Assembly (NCBI GenBank): GCA_016930735.1
Contig: JAFGGF010000187.1
Span: forward strand, 1 to 7,766
Direction: 5' to 3'
Source: Prolixibacteraceae bacterium
GTDB lineage: Bacteria; Bacteroidota; Bacteroidia; Bacteroidales; Prolixibacteraceae
Length of the DNA stretch: 7,766 nucleotides
In this document: positions 5,816 to 7,766 of the stretch, piece after piece
How positions within the stretch are numbered: the first letter of the stretch is position 1
Layout of the letters: each line of letters begins with the position of its first letter
The notes under the pieces: model-generated
The model's input: only the letters and a program-made list of their open reading frames with translations
The model's database searches: none
Told to the model about the DNA's origin: nothing
Made by a program: the position numbers and the translations under genes

Positions 5816-7117
5816 CTAATCCAACGAAATAATTACATTTCCATTTGCTGCAACTGAAAGTAATTTAACCTTAACCGGTTTGTTTATAAGATTTGTGTTG
5901 TAACCGGTTTCAACTCTGATATAATTTTCAGTAAATCCTTTCATTGTGTTTTTATCCTTTTTTTCTTCAAAAAGGACCGTCCTTTCCGTTCCAAGGTTTT
6001 TCTGATAAAATGCCAGGAGTTTCTTTTCTGAAAGGTTGATGTATTTCTGAGTCCTGAGTTTCCGTTCTTCAACCGGTACTTTCCATGGTATTTTCAGGGC
6101 TTGTGTTCCACTTCTTTCAGAATAGGGGAATGCATGAAGTTGTGAGATTTCAAGGCTGTTTAAAAAATCATATGATTCCTGGAATAATTCTTCGGTTTCA
6201 CCATTTGTGCCTGCAATAACATCGACACCGATAAATGCATCAGGAATGAGCTCGCGTATTTTTTTTATCCTTGAAGCAAAGAGCCCAGTTGAATATTTGC
6301 GTTTCATCAATGAAAGTACTTCATCGGAACCCGCCTGGAGCGGAATATGAAAATGCGGCATCAGCACTTTTGAGTTTGCAACAAGTTCAATGATCCGGTC
6401 TTTTAACAGGTTTGGTTCAACCGAGCTGATTCGAAGCCTTTCAAGCCCTTCCACTTTTTCGAGTGCAACAAGCAGGTCGTAAAAATTTTCTCCGGTCGAT
6501 TTGCCAAAATCCCCAATGTTTACACCCGTCAGGATGATTTCTTTAAATCCTTTGGTAACTGCTTTTACAGCTTCCTGAACTGTGTTGTTTATACTATCGT
6601 TACGACTTCTTCCCCGGGCATGGGGGATGGTACAGAATGAACAAAAATAATCGCAGCCATCCTGAACTTTCAGGAAACTCCGGGTGCGGTCGCCCCATGA
6701 AAATGCGCGGTGGTAATTTGTAATGTCAGGAAGGCGTGTGGTATGAATTTCGGTTTTTTCTTTTTTTGATAAATCGCCAAGCCACGAAGGGATATGAAAT
6801 TTTTCCTGTGTCCCCAGCACCAGGTCAACCCCTTCAATGTTGCCAATTTCATTGGGTTTGAGTTGCGAATAACAACCCACAACAACAACCATAGCATCGG
6901 GATTATTCCGGACTGCCTGACGGATTATATTCCGGCTGCTTTTATCACCCTGGTTGGTAACAGAACAGGTATTAATTATATATAAGTCGGCTTTTTCATT
7001 AAAGTCAACACGGTTGAACCCAACTTCATTTAAAGAAGAGGCAATAGTGGATGTCTCTGCAAAATTGAGTTTACAACCCAAAGTGTAAAATGCTGCCTTT
7101 TTCCCCTGATAGTTCAT
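5816..7117 (-). CDS. mtaB: tRNA (N6-L-threonylcarbamoyladenosine(37)-C2)-methylthiotransferase MtaB
   Basis: A 433-residue radical-SAM methylthiotransferase that converts t6A to ms2t6A at position 37 of ANN-decoding tRNAs, next to the anticodon. The N-terminal UPF0004 domain shows the three auxiliary-cluster cysteines C15 (TLGCKLN), C51 (NTCSVT) and C82 (VGCYSQ). The radical-SAM cluster is C155-x3-C159-x2-C162 (DGCDYFCSFC), followed by IPHARGRSR. HIPLQAGSDEVL (257-268) and FIGVDVIAGTNGETEE (295-310) are typical later motifs; the last is usually VGFPGE-like, so GTNGE is a mild variant. A TRAM-like RNA-binding segment ends the protein (about 379-433). LGCKLNFAETST fits MtaB rather than MiaB or RimO. 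The ATG at 7117 is chosen because a longer in-frame TTG (7141) lies inside the promoter -7 element. It is the first gene of the run. Confidence 0.95.
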   Translation of the reverse strand: MNYQGKKAAFYTLGCKLNFAETSTIASSLNEVGFNRVDFNEKADLYIINTCSVTNQGDKSSRNIIRQAVRNNPDAMVVVVGCYSQLKPNEIGNIEGVDLVLGTQEKFHIPSWLGDLSKKEKTEIHTTRLPDITNYHRAFSWGDRTRSFLKVQDGCDYFCSFCTIPHARGRSRNDSINNTVQEAVKAVTKGFKEIILTGVNIGDFGKSTGENFYDLLVALEKVEGLERLRISSVEPNLLKDRIIELVANSKVLMPHFHIPLQAGSDEVLSLMKRKYSTGLFASRIKKIRELIPDAFIGVDVIAGTNGETEELFQESYDFLNSLEISQLHAFPYSERSGTQALKIPWKVPVEERKLRTQKYINLSEKKLLAFYQKNLGTERTVLFEEKKDKNTMKGFTENYIRVETGYNTNLINKPVKVKLLSVAANGNVIISLD

Positions 7118-7138
7118 CCTGTCTTCTAAATCAGGGGG

Positions 7139-7170
7139 CAAAGGTAAAAAAAAGCATTTGAAAAATTAAA
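7139..7170 (-). promoter_or_regulatory. mtaB: Bacteroidota-type promoter of mtaB operon
   Basis: TACCTTTG (7146-7139) is an exact match to the Bacteroidota -7 element TAnnTTTG. About 20 bases upstream lies only a weak -33 (TTTAA near 7170-7166 instead of TTTG or TTG). Transcription starting some bases downstream gives a short leader of about 10-18 bases to the ATG at 7117. The final TTG of the element is the alternative in-frame start codon of mtaB, which rules that start out for this transcript. Confidence 0.55.
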
Positions 7171-7276
7171 GAGCTCAAGGTCTTATTTTTCGAATAATAT
7201 GAATCAGATGAGTGGATTTATTTTTTGGAAATGATTTACCATCCGTTTTTTTTGTTAAATCCGGATCCGGTTTTTC

Positions 7277-7311
7277 TTCAGTAGTAAAATTTTTTCTGTT
7301 ACTGCACTGAA
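7277..7311 (-). terminator. Bulged stem-loop downstream of the phoH-like gene (uncertain terminator)
   Basis: TTCAGT-GC-AGTAA and TTACT-ACTGAA can pair into an 11-bp stem with a 2-base bulge and an 11-base loop. It begins about 30 bases after the PhoH-family stop codon, where a terminator would be expected. The bases that follow on the transcript (GAAGAAAAACC) lack a U tract, so it is not a standard intrinsic terminator. It may protect the mRNA 3' end or be incidental. Confidence 0.3.
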
Positions 7312-7340
7312 TCAAAGTTATTTCGAGAAAGAATAACATG

Positions 7341-7766
7341 TTACATCAGGTTGCTTGCCAGTTCTGCCAGATAGCTTCGTTCACCTTTAATCAGGTTAAT
7401 ATGAGCAAAAAGATCCTGGTTTTTCATCCGGTCGGTCATAAATGCCAGCCCGTTTGATTTCATATCAAGGTATGGCGAATCGATTTGCTGCAGGTCGCCG
7501 GTAAATACCATTTTTGTACCTTCGCCGGCACGGGTTATAATTGTTTTAATCTCATGAGGTGTCAGGTTTTGAGCTTCATCAATAATAAAATATGCATTTG
7601 AAAGGCTCCGGCCCCTGATATAAGCAAGAGGAGTTATTACCAGCCTTTCTTCTTTAATCAGCTCCTCAATTTTCTGATATTCAGTACTGCGGACGTTAAA
7701 TACGTGCTTGATTACAGCCAGGTTATCAAACAGGGGCTGCATGTAAGGGTGGATTTTTTCAGAAGC
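7341..7766 (-). CDS. PhoH-family ATPase, C-terminal part (PhoH2/YlaK type likely)
   Basis: Partial gene: 141 residues in frame from the right edge to a TAA at 7341; the start, Walker A and any N-terminal PIN domain are outside the window. EKIHPYMQPLFDNL (3-16) is the conserved stretch after Walker A in this family. LAYIRGRSLSNAYFIIDEAQN (47-67 region) contains Walker B with D63-E64, and NLTPHEIKTIITRAGEGTK (67-85), then FTGDLQQIDSPYLD and the C-terminal HINLIKGERSYLAELASNLM are classic PhoH motifs. The KGERS-LAELAS ending is typical of PIN-PhoH fusion proteins (PhoH2), which act as RNA helicase/ribonucleases in studied cases; that the PIN domain is present here is inference. It ends 223 bases before mtaB and is probably a separate transcription unit. 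Confidence 0.93.
   Translation of the reverse strand, partial: ASEKIHPYMQPLFDNLAVIKHVFNVRSTEYQKIEELIKEERLVITPLAYIRGRSLSNAYFIIDEAQNLTPHEIKTIITRAGEGTKMVFTGDLQQIDSPYLDMKSNGLAFMTDRMKNQDLFAHINLIKGERSYLAELASNLM

Larger units (their letters stand above)
7118..7340. other. Intergenic region between phoH-like gene and mtaB
   Basis: This AT-rich spacer of 223 bases has no plausible gene on either strand. It holds a bulged inverted repeat (7277-7311), a CCGGATCCGG palindrome (7261-7270), a TAACATGTTA palindrome overlapping the phoH-like stop codon (7334-7343), and the mtaB promoter at its left end. I see no clear intrinsic terminator with a U tract for the PhoH-family gene. Confidence 0.6.

Overview
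The window looks like a chromosomal segment of a member of the Bacteroidota, probably an environmental Bacteroidales/Marinilabiliales-type organism. The signs are a SusC/OmpA-style TonB receptor with an N-terminal carboxypeptidase-regulatory-like domain, promoter elements of the Bacteroidota type (TAnnTTTG with an upstream TTG), weak or absent Shine-Dalgarno sequences, AT-rich spacers and the MtaB variant typical of the phylum. The genus assignment is a guess. Every convincing gene is on the minus strand, so transcription runs from high to low coordinates.

Layout in transcription order: the C-terminal part of a PhoH-family ATPase enters from the right edge (7766-7341). A 223-base spacer follows, with no gene but with a good -7 element next to mtaB. 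Then comes a tightly packed run of seven genes: mtaB (tRNA ms2t6A methylthiotransferase), an inositol-monophosphatase-family phosphatase, a secreted patatin-like hydrolase, an unrecognised mostly helical protein, a family 2 glycosyltransferase, a 4HBT-type acyl-CoA thioesterase and a short-chain dehydrogenase/reductase. Gaps are 36, 13, 87 (with the starts chosen here), 9, -4 and 3 bases, consistent with one operon read from the mtaB promoter.

After the dehydrogenase there is a 217-base spacer holding a separate regulatory unit: a Bacteroidota-type promoter, a well-preserved TPP (thi-box) riboswitch, a leader hairpin, and then the start of a TonB-dependent outer-membrane receptor that runs off the left edge. 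The riboswitch makes thiamine, its phosphates or a thiamine precursor the likely cargo of this receptor.

The operon is functionally mixed. mtaB is housekeeping tRNA modification. The glycosyltransferase, thioesterase, dehydrogenase and patatin could together point to lipid or envelope metabolism, but that is inference from proximity. The most interesting points are the riboswitch-receptor pair, the P3 arm of the riboswitch being an exact 20-base palindrome that resembles an iterated genomic palindrome, the degenerate oxyanion-hole motif of the secreted patatin, and the unrecognised small protein. I saw no CRISPR array, tRNA, rRNA, insertion sequence or obvious defence island.
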